A stretch of 52,552 nt of DNA from Mycobacterium colombiense. GTDB lineage: Bacteria; Actinomycetota; Actinomycetes; Mycobacteriales; Mycobacteriaceae. How positions within the stretch are numbered: the first letter of the stretch is position 1; each line of letters starts with the position of its first letter. The stretch covers positions 1 through 52,552 of the forward strand of contig NZ_QMEU01000027.1 in assembly GCF_003284975.1 (NCBI RefSeq). Reading direction: 5' to 3'. The translations under genes and the position numbers were made by a program. Below, piece by piece: positions 40,834 through 49,771 of the stretch. The notes under the pieces were generated by a model that did no database searches, was not told the origin of the DNA, and saw nothing but the letters and a program-made list of their open reading frames with translations.

Positions 40834-43113
40834 GTGACCCCTCAAGCATTCACCGCCACGGTTGTCGGCTCGCCGCGCATTGGCCCGAAACGCGAACTGA
40901 AACGCGCAACCGAGCGCTATTGGGCCGGCCGCACCAGCCGCGCCGACCTGGAGAAGGTCGCCGCCACCTTGCGCCGTGACACCTGGAAACACCTGGCCGA
41001 TGCCGGGCTGGACTCGGTGCCGGTCAACACCTTCTCCTATTACGACGAGGTGCTCGACACCGCGGTGATGTTGGGTGCGTTGCCGGCCCGGGCCGCACAG
41101 GTTGCCGACGATTTGGATCGCTACTTCGCCGCGGCGCGCGGCAACCAAGACGTCGCGCCGCTCGAGATGACCAAGTGGTTCGACACCAACTACCACTACA
41201 TCGTTCCCGAGATCGGGCCCTCCACCGCGTTCTCGCTGAACCCCGACAAGGTGCTTTCGGAGCTGAAAGAGGCTCTGGGACAGAACATTCCGGCCCGCCC
41301 GGTGGTCATCGGACCGATCACGTTCCTGCTGCTGAGCAAGGCGGTCGACGGCGGCGGCGCCCCCATCGAACGCCTGCAGGAGCTCGTGCCGATCTACTCC
41401 GAACTGCTCTCGCTGCTGGCCGACAACGGCGCGCAGTGGGTGCAGGTCGACGAGCCGGCGCTGGTCACCGACATCTCCCCCGACGCGCCGGCGTTGGCCG
41501 AGGCCGTCTACAACGCGCTGGGCAAGGCGAGTAACCGTCCCGCCATCTACGTCGCCACCTACTTCGGCGACCCGGGTGATTCGTTGGGGGCGCTGGCCCG
41601 CACGCCCGTCGAGGCGATCGGCGTCGACCTGGTCTACGGCGCCGACACCGCGGTGGCTTCCCTTGTTGGGGCGCCCGGCTTAGCCGACAAGACGCTGGTC
41701 GCCGGTGTGGTGGACGGACGCAACATCTGGCGCACCGACCTGGAAGCGGCGCTGGACAAGCTGAGGACACTTGTGAATTCCGCAGCCCACGTGGCGGTTT
41801 CGACGTCCTGCTCGACGCTGCACGTGCCGTACTCGCTGGAGCCGGAGACCGGGCTGGACGAGGCGTTGCGTAGCTGGCTGGCGTTCGGGCAGGAGAAGGT
41901 CGCCGAGGTGGTGACGCTGGCCCGGGCACTGCACGAGGGCCGCGACGCGGTCGCCGAGGACATCGCGGCCTCCAACGCGGCCGTGGCCTCCCGCAAGAAG
42001 GATCCGCGGCTGCACGACGACGAGATCCGGGCCCGCATCGACTCGATCGTCGCGTCGGGTTCGCACCGGGGTGACGCGGCGCAGCGCCGCGCCAGCCAGG
42101 AGGCCCGCTTGCACCTGCCGCCGCTGCCGACCACGACGATCGGGTCGTTCCCGCAAACCGTCGAGATCCGTAAGGCGCGCGCAGCATTGGTCGCCGGCGA
42201 GATCGACGAGGCCGAATACCGGAGGCGGATGAAGCAGGAGATCGCCGACGTCATCAAGTTGCAGGAAAGCCTCGGGATCGACGTGCTGGTGCACGGCGAG
42301 CCCGAGCGCAACGACATGGTGCAGTACTTCGCCGAGCAGCTGGACGGCTTCTTCGCGACCAAGAACGGGTGGGTGCAGTCCTACGGCAGCCGCTGCGTGC
42401 GCCCGCCGGTGCTCTTCGGCGACGTCATTCGCCGGCACCCGATGACGGTGGAATGGGCGAAATACGCTCAGTCGCTGACCGATAAGCCGGTCAAGGGCAT
42501 GCTGACCGGCCCCGTGACGATCCTGGCGTGGTCGTTCGTCCGGGACGACCAGCCGCTCGCCGACACGGCCAACCAGGTGGCGCTGGCCATTCGCGACGAG
42601 ACGGTGGACCTGCAGGCGGCGGGCATCGCGATCATTCAGGTCGACGAGCCGGCGCTGCGGGAGCTGCTGCCGCTGCGTCGCGCCGACCAGGACGAGTACT
42701 TGCGTTGGGCCGTAGGGTCTTTCCGCTTAGCCACCTCCGGCGTCGCGGACTCCACGCAGATCCATACCCACCTGTGCTACTCGGAATTCGGTGAGGTGAT
42801 CGGGGCCATCGCCGACCTGGACGCCGACGTGACGTCCCTCGAGGCGGCACGCTCGCACATGGAGGTGCTCGACGATTTGAACTCGATCGGCTTCTCCAAC
42901 AGCGTGGGTCCGGGCGTGTACGACATTCACTCGCCGCGGGTGCCGAGCACCGGCGAGATGGCGGAGTCGCTGCGCGCGGCGCTGCGGGCGGTGCCGGCCG
43001 AGCGGCTGTGGGTCAACCCGGACTGCGGGTTGAAGACCCGCAACCCCGACGAGGTGACCGCGTCGCTGCGCAACATGGTGGCTGCGGCGCGCGAAGTTCG
43101 CGCGGGCGGCTAG
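40834..43113 (+). CDS. metE: Cobalamin-independent methionine synthase
   Basis: A 759-residue enzyme, the same length as M. tuberculosis MetE, transferring a methyl group from methyltetrahydrofolate-triglutamate to homocysteine. The N-terminal barrel begins [24 protein letters not shown]; the C-terminal catalytic barrel carries the zinc ligands in HTHLCYSEF (His, Cys) and NPDCGLKTR (Cys), with [10 protein letters not shown] and [14 protein letters not shown] at the homocysteine site. GTG 40834 has AAGGACG 8 nt upstream. It is controlled by the riboswitch above. A strong hairpin follows its stop. Confidence 0.97.
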   Translation: MTPQAFTATVVGSPRIGPKRELKRATERYWAGRTSRADLEKVAATLRRDTWKHLADAGLDSVPVNTFSYYDEVLDTAVMLGALPARAAQVADDLDRYFAAARGNQDVAPLEMTKWFDTNYHYIVPEIGPSTAFSLNPDKVLSELKEALGQNIPARPVVIGPITFLLLSKAVDGGGAPIERLQELVPIYSELLSLLADNGAQWVQVDEPALVTDISPDAPALAEAVYNALGKASNRPAIYVATYFGDPGDSLGALARTPVEAIGVDLVYGADTAVASLVGAPGLADKTLVAGVVDGRNIWRTDLEAALDKLRTLVNSAAHVAVSTSCSTLHVPYSLEPETGLDEALRSWLAFGQEKVAEVVTLARALHEGRDAVAEDIAASNAAVASRKKDPRLHDDEIRARIDSIVASGSHRGDAAQRRASQEARLHLPPLPTTTIGSFPQTVEIRKARAALVAGEIDEAEYRRRMKQEIADVIKLQESLGIDVLVHGEPERNDMVQYFAEQLDGFFATKNGWVQSYGSRCVRPPVLFGDVIRRHPMTVEWAKYAQSLTDKPVKGMLTGPVTILAWSFVRDDQPLADTANQVALAIRDETVDLQAAGIAIIQVDEPALRELLPLRRADQDEYLRWAVGSFRLATSGVADSTQIHTHLCYSEFGEVIGAIADLDADVTSLEAARSHMEVLDDLNSIGFSNSVGPGVYDIHSPRVPSTGEMAESLRAALRAVPAERLWVNPDCGLKTRNPDEVTASLRNMVAAAREVRAGG

Positions 43114-43125
43114 CCCTCAGCCGAG

Positions 43126-43155
43126 GTCGAGCGTCACGCCAGCGTGGCGCTCGAC
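43126..43155. terminator. Hairpin between metE and the convergent DUF3556 gene
   Basis: A nearly perfect 13-14 bp stem (GTCGAGCGTCACGCC paired with the arm AGCGTGGCGCTCGAC, one G-T pair). The arm GCGTCACGCC recurs inverted at 43171-43180 (GGCGTGACGC), so alternative pairings exist. It probably ends transcription from both sides. Confidence 0.6.
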
Positions 43156-43188
43156 CTTCGCCGTCACTCTGGCGTGACGCTCGGTCGG

Positions 43189-44913
43189 CTACTCCGAAAC
43201 CAGTTGCACCGGAACGTCATCGGCCCACGGTTGGCGGACGACCATGTCGGCGACCCGGACGATGCCGCGCTCGAATTCACCGGTCGCGGCGTCGACCAGC
43301 CGGTACGCCTGCGTCTGCTTGTGAATCGGTTGCGCGTCAAGCAAAACCACGCGGACCTCACCGGGCTGGAAGTGGCAGCGCTCCTGCAGGGCGGCGATCA
43401 GTTGCTCGTTGTGCATGTGGCCGTCGCCGAAGTTCCAGCCGATCGCGGTGCTGCAGATCCGCTCGCCGTCGGTGATGACGTAGTCGTCCTCGTTCTGGCC
43501 GGCCATGGCCCGGTGCGCCAGGGTGAACAGGGCGCGGCCGTGGGTGTTGAACCCGCGGAACGCATACCCCATGTAGATCGGGATCTGCGCCGCCTCGGGG
43601 CTGCCGTAGAACCGCTCCAGCTGGGCCTGCGGCATGCTGGCGATCGCCACGATGCCCCGGCCGATCTTGTCGCTGGCCGAGGGTTTGATGCACCACAGTG
43701 TGGTGTCCCAGTTGCCGGCGTAATAACGCATCCCGGGCAGGAACGATATCTTGCGCGGGAACATGTTGCCCAACAAGACGATTCCCGCGATGACCACGAA
43801 GAGCACCGCGACCACCACCGGGTGTTTCAGCTCGCGCAGCCCGATGTGGGTGTGCGCGACGAACAACGACAGCACGCCGAAGATCATGAAGACGTTCCAC
43901 TCCAGCGGAACGCCCATCGGGATCGACACGAGGATCCCCAAGTGGAAGCACACCATCACGATGGCGGCGATGGTGACCGGCCAGCCGCCGTGACAGAAGA
44001 AGAGCGGTAACGGCACCAGCATCTCGATGGCGGTGCTCAAGTGTGCCAGCCAGCGTGACAGGCGGCCGGGCCGCAGGTCATCCGGGAAGTGTTCGAAGAA
44101 GCGCCGTTTCAGCCACCGGGGCCGCACCAGCGGGTTGTTCGACATCATCGTGGAGATCACGAACGGAAAGTGTTTGTTGAGTTTGGATGTCGCGGCGCCG
44201 ATCCAGATCACCAGGAAGACCACCTTGGAGCCGACGATCATGTCGGGTGCACCGAACAGGAACGTCACCGCCATGGTCGCGTAGACCTCACCGCGGGCGG
44301 CCAGGAAGATCACCTTGTCGCGCAGTCCGACCACCGCCAGCAGCAACAGGATCAACACGATCTTCCAGGCGGGCAGCAGTCCGATCGTGGTGCCCAACTC
44401 GGGCATCGGCCCGGTGCCGTCGGCGAACAGCGCCGCGAGCGTGAACAACAGGAACAGTGCGTAGAGCGCGACATCGACCGGCTTGCGCTTGGTGCCGCTG
44501 GTGAGCGGGACCCGATCCGGCCACGGTGGCAGCCGGATGGTGCCGAACCGCATCCAATACAGAATCGAGCCCATCGGCGGAAAGAACCGGTTGTTCAACG
44601 GCCCGAACCCGCACCCCAGCCCGATCACCTCGAACAGCATCGTGTAGAGCACGACCTTCTCGAACACGATCGGCTCCGACCACCACGACGCGACGTGCGT
44701 AATGCCGCCGAGACCGTTGGTGGCCGACGCGAACAGCCACGCGCCCAGAATGTAGAGCAGGATTTTGACGACATAAAACAGATGGAGCACCACCGGCGTG
44801 CCGAAACCCACCTCGGCCCAGTGCTTGGCCATCGGCCGGATCTTCTCGCTACGGGTGCCCTTGTTCCATTCGGCCATGTCGAGCTGCGGCAGCTCGGGCT
44901 TCAGAAATCCCAT
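43189..44913 (-). CDS. DUF3556 family transmembrane protein
   Basis: A 574-residue membrane protein with roughly nine hydrophobic segments between residues 50 and 410 and a hydrophilic C-terminal domain of about 170 residues (starting near SFLPGMRYYAGNWDTTLW). The opening GFLKPELPQLDMAEW and the segments GPLNNRFFPPMG and PGMRYYAGNWD are those of family DUF3556, of unknown function. ATG 44911-44913 was chosen; an earlier frame adds 14 residues over the promoter. A consensus KstR operator lies 12 nt upstream, so it is likely induced by cholesterol-type metabolites. Confidence 0.85.
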   Translation of the reverse strand: MGFLKPELPQLDMAEWNKGTRSEKIRPMAKHWAEVGFGTPVVLHLFYVVKILLYILGAWLFASATNGLGGITHVASWWSEPIVFEKVVLYTMLFEVIGLGCGFGPLNNRFFPPMGSILYWMRFGTIRLPPWPDRVPLTSGTKRKPVDVALYALFLLFTLAALFADGTGPMPELGTTIGLLPAWKIVLILLLLAVVGLRDKVIFLAARGEVYATMAVTFLFGAPDMIVGSKVVFLVIWIGAATSKLNKHFPFVISTMMSNNPLVRPRWLKRRFFEHFPDDLRPGRLSRWLAHLSTAIEMLVPLPLFFCHGGWPVTIAAIVMVCFHLGILVSIPMGVPLEWNVFMIFGVLSLFVAHTHIGLRELKHPVVVAVLFVVIAGIVLLGNMFPRKISFLPGMRYYAGNWDTTLWCIKPSASDKIGRGIVAIASMPQAQLERFYGSPEAAQIPIYMGYAFRGFNTHGRALFTLAHRAMAGQNEDDYVITDGERICSTAIGWNFGDGHMHNEQLIAALQERCHFQPGEVRVVLLDAQPIHKQTQAYRLVDAATGEFERGIVRVADMVVRQPWADDVPVQLVSE

Positions 44914-44924
44914 GGTTCCACAGA

Positions 44925-44940
44925 CTAGAACGTGTTCTAG
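44925..44940. promoter_or_regulatory. KstR operator
   Basis: CTAGAACGTGTTCTAG: 7-bp arms around GT, matching the known KstR motif TNNAACNNGTTNNA (TAGAACGTGTTCTA) at every fixed base. It is 12 nt upstream of the DUF3556 start, where a bound repressor would block transcription. Confidence 0.85.
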
Positions 44941-45082
44941 GGCGGCGTGCTGCAACCTTGCGCCCCAGCGCCGGCGGGTCGCGGCCGGCGCGAACGCAAA
45001 CGGAAATCTATGTTAACCGGCCACCACCGGAACCCGGTCAGTGTAGTTTGCTGCTGGGGTGGGCGAGGTTGAGGAGACAACC

Positions 45083-46447
45083 GTGTCTGAGGTCGATTAT
45101 TGCGTGGTCGGAGCGGGATTCGCGGGTTTGACGGCCGCTTTGCGGCTCATACAGGCAGGGCATTCGGTGGCCTTGCTGGAGGCGCGTGATCGTGTCGGTG
45201 GCCGGACTTTCACCGAGACGCGAGCCGACGGCACATGGATCGATCGCGGCGGCGCGTGGATCGGCCCGGGCCAGGACCGAATCTATGCGCTGATGAACGA
45301 GTTCGGCGTGCCGGAGTACAAGCAGCACAACGACGGCGACGCGATGATGATCGTCGGCGGCAAGAAACACCGCTACGGCGGCACCATCCCGTGGACTGTC
45401 AGCCCGTGGGCCGTCGCCAACCTCGGGATCGGTCTGGCCAGCATCGAGAAGATGTGCAAAGCAATCCCGCGCGAGGCCCCGTGGGAGGCAAGGAAGGCCC
45501 AGGAGTGGGACCGCATCAGCATCGGGCAATGGATCGAGAAGAATTCCATGTCCACCGAGGCCGCGGAGATGCTGGACATGGCCTTCGCCGGCCTGTACAC
45601 CTCGGCAGCGTCTGAGACGTCGCTGCTGTGGGGCCTGCTGCAGACGGCGTCGGCGGGTGGGCTCACCTTCGCGATTTCGGGCAAGGGTGGCTCCCAAGAC
45701 GCGCGCCCGGTCGGTGGGATGGGCGCGCTGCACCGCCCGATGGTGGCCGCGCTGGGCGACGCGCTGCACCTGTCGCAGCCGGTGCGCCAAATCGCGCAGG
45801 ACGCCGACGGTGTGACTGTCAGCGCGGCCGACCTGACGGTGCGGGCGCGCCGGGTCATCGTCGCGATCCCGTTGGCCATCGCCACCTCGATCCACTACGA
45901 ACCGATGCTCCCGGTGGACCGGGCATTCCTGCACCAGCGACTGCCGAGCGGCGCGGTCATCAAGACCTCACTCATCTACGACGAACCGTTCTGGCGGGCC
46001 GACGGACTCTCCGGCCAGTCCGCCGCCCCGGGGTCCCCCGCCACCCTGACCATCGACGCCTGCACGGACACCGCGGACCCGGGAATCATGTGCGTCATCA
46101 CCGAGGGGCGCGCGGCGCGCCGCCTCACGCAACTCGACCAATCCGAGCGCAGGGCCCTGCTCATCGGCGAACTCGTCGATCGGTTCGGCGAAAAGGCCGG
46201 AACGCCACAGGAATTCCACGAACAGAACTGGACGGTCGACCGCTATTCCGGCGGCGGGATGATCGGCCACGCCCCCACCGGCGTGCTGACCGAATACGGT
46301 TACACCTTGCGCGAGCCCTGCGGCCGGATCCATTGGGCCGGCACCGAAAGCTCGGCGGTCATGTGCGGGTGGATCGATGGCGCGATTCGCTCCGGCGAGC
46401 GCGCCGCGGCCGAGGTGGCCGAGGCCGAGACCGTGGCGGTCGCGTAG
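45083..46447 (+). CDS. Flavin-containing amine oxidase
   Basis: A 454-residue FAD amine oxidase of the monoamine/putrescine oxidase family. The FAD motif is YCVVGAGFAGLTAALRLIQAG with ALLEARDRVGGR (residues 6-45), and the C-terminal FAD segment is IHWAGTESSAVMCGWIDGAIRSGERAA. It oxidises a primary or secondary amine to an aldehyde with hydrogen peroxide. Among M. tuberculosis proteins it is most like AofH (Rv3170) in outline; the substrate is unknown. GTG 45083 has GAGGAG 6 nt upstream. It is divergent from the DUF3556 gene, with 169 nt between. Confidence 0.88.
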   Translation: MSEVDYCVVGAGFAGLTAALRLIQAGHSVALLEARDRVGGRTFTETRADGTWIDRGGAWIGPGQDRIYALMNEFGVPEYKQHNDGDAMMIVGGKKHRYGGTIPWTVSPWAVANLGIGLASIEKMCKAIPREAPWEARKAQEWDRISIGQWIEKNSMSTEAAEMLDMAFAGLYTSAASETSLLWGLLQTASAGGLTFAISGKGGSQDARPVGGMGALHRPMVAALGDALHLSQPVRQIAQDADGVTVSAADLTVRARRVIVAIPLAIATSIHYEPMLPVDRAFLHQRLPSGAVIKTSLIYDEPFWRADGLSGQSAAPGSPATLTIDACTDTADPGIMCVITEGRAARRLTQLDQSERRALLIGELVDRFGEKAGTPQEFHEQNWTVDRYSGGGMIGHAPTGVLTEYGYTLREPCGRIHWAGTESSAVMCGWIDGAIRSGERAAAEVAEAETVAVA

Positions 46448-46557
46448 CCGAATCAGCGCGGCGGCGCGGGCAACTCACCGCGGCAGCGCGGCCAAATCAC
46501 TTGTGCCACTTTTGTTTCAGTGGTTTCAGTGGAGCGCTTTTTGTCGGTGGCCTCTTC

Positions 46558-46563
46558 TAGCAT
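46558..46563 (+). promoter_or_regulatory. -10 box of the 13E12 gene (leaderless)
   Basis: TAGCAT ends 6 nt before ATG 46570, and these 6 nt are the left arm of the SOS box at 46564-46579. LexA would cover the transcription start. Confidence 0.5.
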
Positions 46564-46579
46564 TCGAACATGGGTTCGA
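46564..46579. promoter_or_regulatory. LexA (SOS) box overlapping the 13E12 start codon
   Basis: TCGAAC-ATGG-GTTCGA is an exact match to the mycobacterial SOS box TCGAAC-N4-GTTCGA. Its centre holds the ATG at 46570-46572. 13E12 family genes in M. tuberculosis are known members of the LexA regulon, so DNA-damage induction is expected. Confidence 0.88.
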
Positions 46580-47934
46580 TTAGCGACCGCGAGCAGATTC
46601 AGGTCGACGCTGACGCGTTGTGCGCTGCGGCCGCTCGTTTTCACCAGCATTCCTCTGCGGCGCTGACCAACCCCGAACGCCTGGCCCTCTTGGAAAAGCT
46701 CGAATCCGTAACCCGCAAGCTCCAGACGCCAAGCCACCAACTCCTCAACCAACTTGGTGCCCAAGCGGATCCGGAAGAGTTAGGCGGCAAGCTGCCCTGG
46801 GCCTTGGCCGATAGGCTGCACATCACCCGGGCCGAGGCCGGCCGCCGCATCGCCGAGGCCGCCGATCTGGGCCCGCGCCGGACGCTGACCGGTGAGCCGC
46901 TGGCGCCGGTGCTGCCCGCCACCGCCGCGGCCCAGCGGGACGGGGCGATCGGCGCCGACCACGTGGCGGTCATCCGGCGGTTCTTCCACCACCTGCCCGA
47001 AGCCGTGGACCTCGAGACCCGTGAGCACGCCGAAAAGCAACTGGCCGCCACGGCCACCGAATTTCGCCCCGACCAGCTCGCCAAGCTGGCCCGGCGCCTG
47101 ATGGACTGCCTCAACCCCGACGGCACCTACACCGACGCCGACCGCGCGCGGATGCGCGGGCTGGTACTCGGCAACCAGCAGGCCGACGGCATGTCCCGGC
47201 TAAGCGGGTGGCTGACGCCCGAGGCGCGCGCCGGCTGGGAGGCGGTGCTGGCCAAGCTGGCCGCACCCGGCATGTGCAACCCCGAAGACGAGCAGGCGGT
47301 AGTCGACGGCGCCCCTTCCGAAGACGCGGTGCAACGCGACACCCGCAGCGCCGCCCAGCGCAATCACGACGGCGTCAATGCCGCGCTACGCGCGATGCTG
47401 GCCAGGAGAGAGTTAGGCCAGCACAACGGATTACCGGCCTCGATCATCGTCACCACCACGCTCGACGACCTCGAACGCACCACCGGCACCTGCCTGACCG
47501 GCGGTGGCACCCTGCTGCCGATGTCGGATGTGATCCGGCTGTCCCGCCACGCCCATCACTATTTGGCGATCTTCGACAGGGGCAAGGCGCTGGCGCTGTA
47601 TCACACCAAGCGACTGGCATCACCCGGCCAACGAATTGTCTTGTACGCCAAGGACCGTGGGTGCTCGCATCCGGGTTGCGACGTGTCGGGCTACTACTGC
47701 GAGGTCCACCACGTCACCGGTTATGCCACTCAACCCAGCACCGACATCGACGAACTGACCTTTGCGTGCGGTGGTCATTACCCACTGGCCGAGAAGAGCT
47801 GGACCACTCGAAAACGCGCCAACGGCGACACCGAATGGATCCCGCCGCCGCACCTGGACCGCGGACAGCCGCGAGTGAACACGTTTCATCATCCCGAGCA
47901 ATTGATGACCGACGATGACGACGACGCGGCGTAA
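46570..47934 (+). CDS. 13E12 repeat family protein, DUF222 and HNH domains
   Basis: A 454-residue protein of the REP13E12 family (Rv1128c-like length). Residues about 20-300 are DUF222 (helical; [34 protein letters not shown]), and the end is an HNH nuclease-like domain ([43 protein letters not shown]). The usual CGPHHR-type end of the HNH motif reads CGGHYPL here, so one ligand may be changed. In M. tuberculosis these genes carry phage attachment sites and respond to DNA damage. No transposase or inverted repeats surround it. Start codon lies in a LexA box. Confidence 0.88.
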   Translation: MGSISDREQIQVDADALCAAAARFHQHSSAALTNPERLALLEKLESVTRKLQTPSHQLLNQLGAQADPEELGGKLPWALADRLHITRAEAGRRIAEAADLGPRRTLTGEPLAPVLPATAAAQRDGAIGADHVAVIRRFFHHLPEAVDLETREHAEKQLAATATEFRPDQLAKLARRLMDCLNPDGTYTDADRARMRGLVLGNQQADGMSRLSGWLTPEARAGWEAVLAKLAAPGMCNPEDEQAVVDGAPSEDAVQRDTRSAAQRNHDGVNAALRAMLARRELGQHNGLPASIIVTTTLDDLERTTGTCLTGGGTLLPMSDVIRLSRHAHHYLAIFDRGKALALYHTKRLASPGQRIVLYAKDRGCSHPGCDVSGYYCEVHHVTGYATQPSTDIDELTFACGGHYPLAEKSWTTRKRANGDTEWIPPPHLDRGQPRVNTFHHPEQLMTDDDDDAA

Positions 47935-47975
47935 AGCTCGCAGGTCGGACGCACGCGCAGGCGGGGCCCCGGAGG

Positions 47976-48257
47976 CTATTGCTGCGGAGGGGGCGGAGGC
48001 AGGGGCGCCGGCGCGGTCCGGCGAGGACGCGGCCTAAGTTGGCCACAGTTCAGGCCGATGATGCAGTCCGAGCCGCTTGCCTGGGCTTGGACGGCGTCGG
48101 CGCAGCAGACGCCGTCCGGCGATGCGGGCGTCGGGGCCGCGATCGGCGCAGGGGCGGCGTTGGTACGCGGAATACCGGGACCGCCGATACCGCCGAGGGC
48201 CAGTGCAAGCACGGCAGCACCAAGGCACGCTGCGGCTCTGCCCGTTCGATTCGCCAT
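47976..48257 (-). CDS. Small secreted Cys/Pro-rich protein
   Basis: A 93-residue protein with a Sec signal peptide (RTGRAAACLGAAVLALALGG, cleavage near TNAAPAP) followed by an Ala/Pro stretch, a short core with four Cys (GVCCADAVQ, SDCIIGLNCGQL) and a Pro-rich tail ending PLPPPPPQQ. The four Cys could form two disulphides outside the cell. No known family recognised. ATG 48255-48257 has TTAGGAG 8 nt upstream, better than the in-frame extension to 48326. It lies 99 nt downstream of the next secreted protein gene. Confidence 0.7.
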   Translation of the reverse strand: MANRTGRAAACLGAAVLALALGGIGGPGIPRTNAAPAPIAAPTPASPDGVCCADAVQAQASGSDCIIGLNCGQLRPRPRRTAPAPLPPPPPQQ

Positions 48258-48356
48258 AGCACCTGCTCCTAAATCTTCGCTGCTGAATGTGTGGAGCCGC
48301 AGCGCGGCTATGTCCCCGTCCGGCATTCGACCACCTCCACAGTCCGCGAACTCGAA

Positions 48357-48920
48357 TCAGCGAACGCCCTCGGCCTGCCACCAGTCGTACAGGGCGGCTT
48401 GGGTGCTCTCCGGGGCGATGCCCTGCTCGGCGACTACCAGCGTCCGCGCGGGGATGTCTGTCCAGACCAGATAGACGCCGTCGTCTCGGCCGGTGCCGAG
48501 GAACACGACCGACCCGTAGTGCCCGTCGCGATTCCACTCGGTGGGCCCCGTCGTGCCGTCCGGGAAAGGTTGCGCCGGAGTCTGCGGGGCCTCCGCGAGG
48601 CCGCGCTGGAAGTCGGCGTTCAAATCGTCGGTGTTGGCGTACAGCAGATAATCCGCGTTCCAGGGGCCGCCGGGATCGTGACTGTAGTTGTCACAGTTGA
48701 CTGCCGCGACCGCCACGGCGGAGTGCGCGCCGGCGGGGTGGCAGTCGGCGGGCGCGTAGCCGCCCGAGAGGTGGCTCATCAGCGTTTGCACGTCTGCCGG
48801 ATTATTGGCGGGGTCGGCCGCGGCCGTCGCAGTTAACCCAGTGGCCAACCCAGCGGCGGTCAGACCGGTCAAGGCGGTGACGCGGCCGGCGCGGGCCAGT
48901 CGGGAACGCAGGCGGACCAT
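48357..48920 (-). CDS. Exported protein of unknown function
   Basis: A 187-residue protein with a signal peptide (basic LRSRLARAG, then TALTGLTAAGLATGLTATAAA, cleavage about residue 35). The mature part holds two Cys (ADCHPAG and VNCDNYS), which may form a disulphide, and the segments GGPWNADYLLYANTDDLNADF and GHYGSVVFLGTGRDDGVYLVW. This looks like a small extracytoplasmic alpha/beta domain found in mycobacterial exported proteins, but I cannot name the family. ATG 48918-48920 follows GGAGAC. Same strand as the small Cys protein. Confidence 0.75.
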   Translation of the reverse strand: MVRLRSRLARAGRVTALTGLTAAGLATGLTATAAADPANNPADVQTLMSHLSGGYAPADCHPAGAHSAVAVAAVNCDNYSHDPGGPWNADYLLYANTDDLNADFQRGLAEAPQTPAQPFPDGTTGPTEWNRDGHYGSVVFLGTGRDDGVYLVWTDIPARTLVVAEQGIAPESTQAALYDWWQAEGVR

Positions 48921-49040
48921 GGTTGTCTCCTTTGCTCCGCACAGAGCTACGGCGGTGAGTTTAACTCCCAGTCGTGCACGGCGCCGCTAAATAGGCACTC
49001 TGAGCTGCGGCGCATCACCACGGTGACGTCAGCGGCGCGA

Positions 49041-49562
49041 TCAACCGGCTTGCTTGGCCGGCGGCCGGTAGAAGATCGCCAGCTGGCCGATTGCCCCGGC
49101 CAGGCCCAGCCCCGCGGAGATCACCAGGCCCTGCCAGCCGTCGAACCAGTTCTTCCCGAAGACCAGGTAGTCCAGGCTGTACTTTCCCGCGCCCAGGGTG
49201 GCGATGCCCACCGCGCTGACCGCCAGCACCAGGTTGTACTCCCAGCCCTCCTTGACGATGAAGAACCCGTTGGCGCGATGCACCGTCCAGGCCGCGACAA
49301 TCATCAGCGAGACGAAGCCCGCCGCCGGGATCGGGGTCAGGAAGCCGGCGGCCAGGCCCAGGCCGGCGGCCATCTCGGTGGTCGCCGCCACGGTGGCGTG
49401 GAATTTACCGGGCTTCATGCCGATGCTCTCGAACCAGCGCGCGGTGCCCGGGATGCGCCCGCCGCCGAAGAACTTGTTGTAGCCGTGCGCGGCCAACGTC
49501 ACGCCCAACACCAGCCGCAGGATCAGTACTCCGACGTCATGGAACGTGTCATATGAAGTCAT
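49041..49562 (-). CDS. DoxX family membrane protein
   Basis: A 173-residue protein with four TM helices (about residues 8-27, 60-78, 83-100 and 140-165). The DoxX pattern includes LRLVLGVTLAAHGYNKFFGGG, the TARWFESIGMKPGKFHA loop and ATTEMAAGLGLAAGFLTP. DoxX-type proteins are linked to thiol/oxidative stress in mycobacteria (the MRC complex with SodA and SseA is established for one paralogue). The role of this copy is not known. ATG 49560-49562. Confidence 0.9.
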   Translation of the reverse strand: MTSYDTFHDVGVLILRLVLGVTLAAHGYNKFFGGGRIPGTARWFESIGMKPGKFHATVAATTEMAAGLGLAAGFLTPIPAAGFVSLMIVAAWTVHRANGFFIVKEGWEYNLVLAVSAVGIATLGAGKYSLDYLVFGKNWFDGWQGLVISAGLGLAGAIGQLAIFYRPPAKQAG

Positions 49563-49771
49563 AGTTGTAAACCTAGATCATGGGACGGGTGGCAGGACAA
49601 GGGCCGCCGAGCAGCTAGGTCGCTTAATCCGCTGGTCCGTGTGGGAACATAGCGGGCGTTCCGACGTCGGCCCGACCAGTAGTTACGCCACAAAGGGGGT
49701 GCACCACGGCTCGTACCGCACGAGGCGGCGCCCACGCGTCAAGCAGACGAGTCCCGCCCATCGAGCACTCC

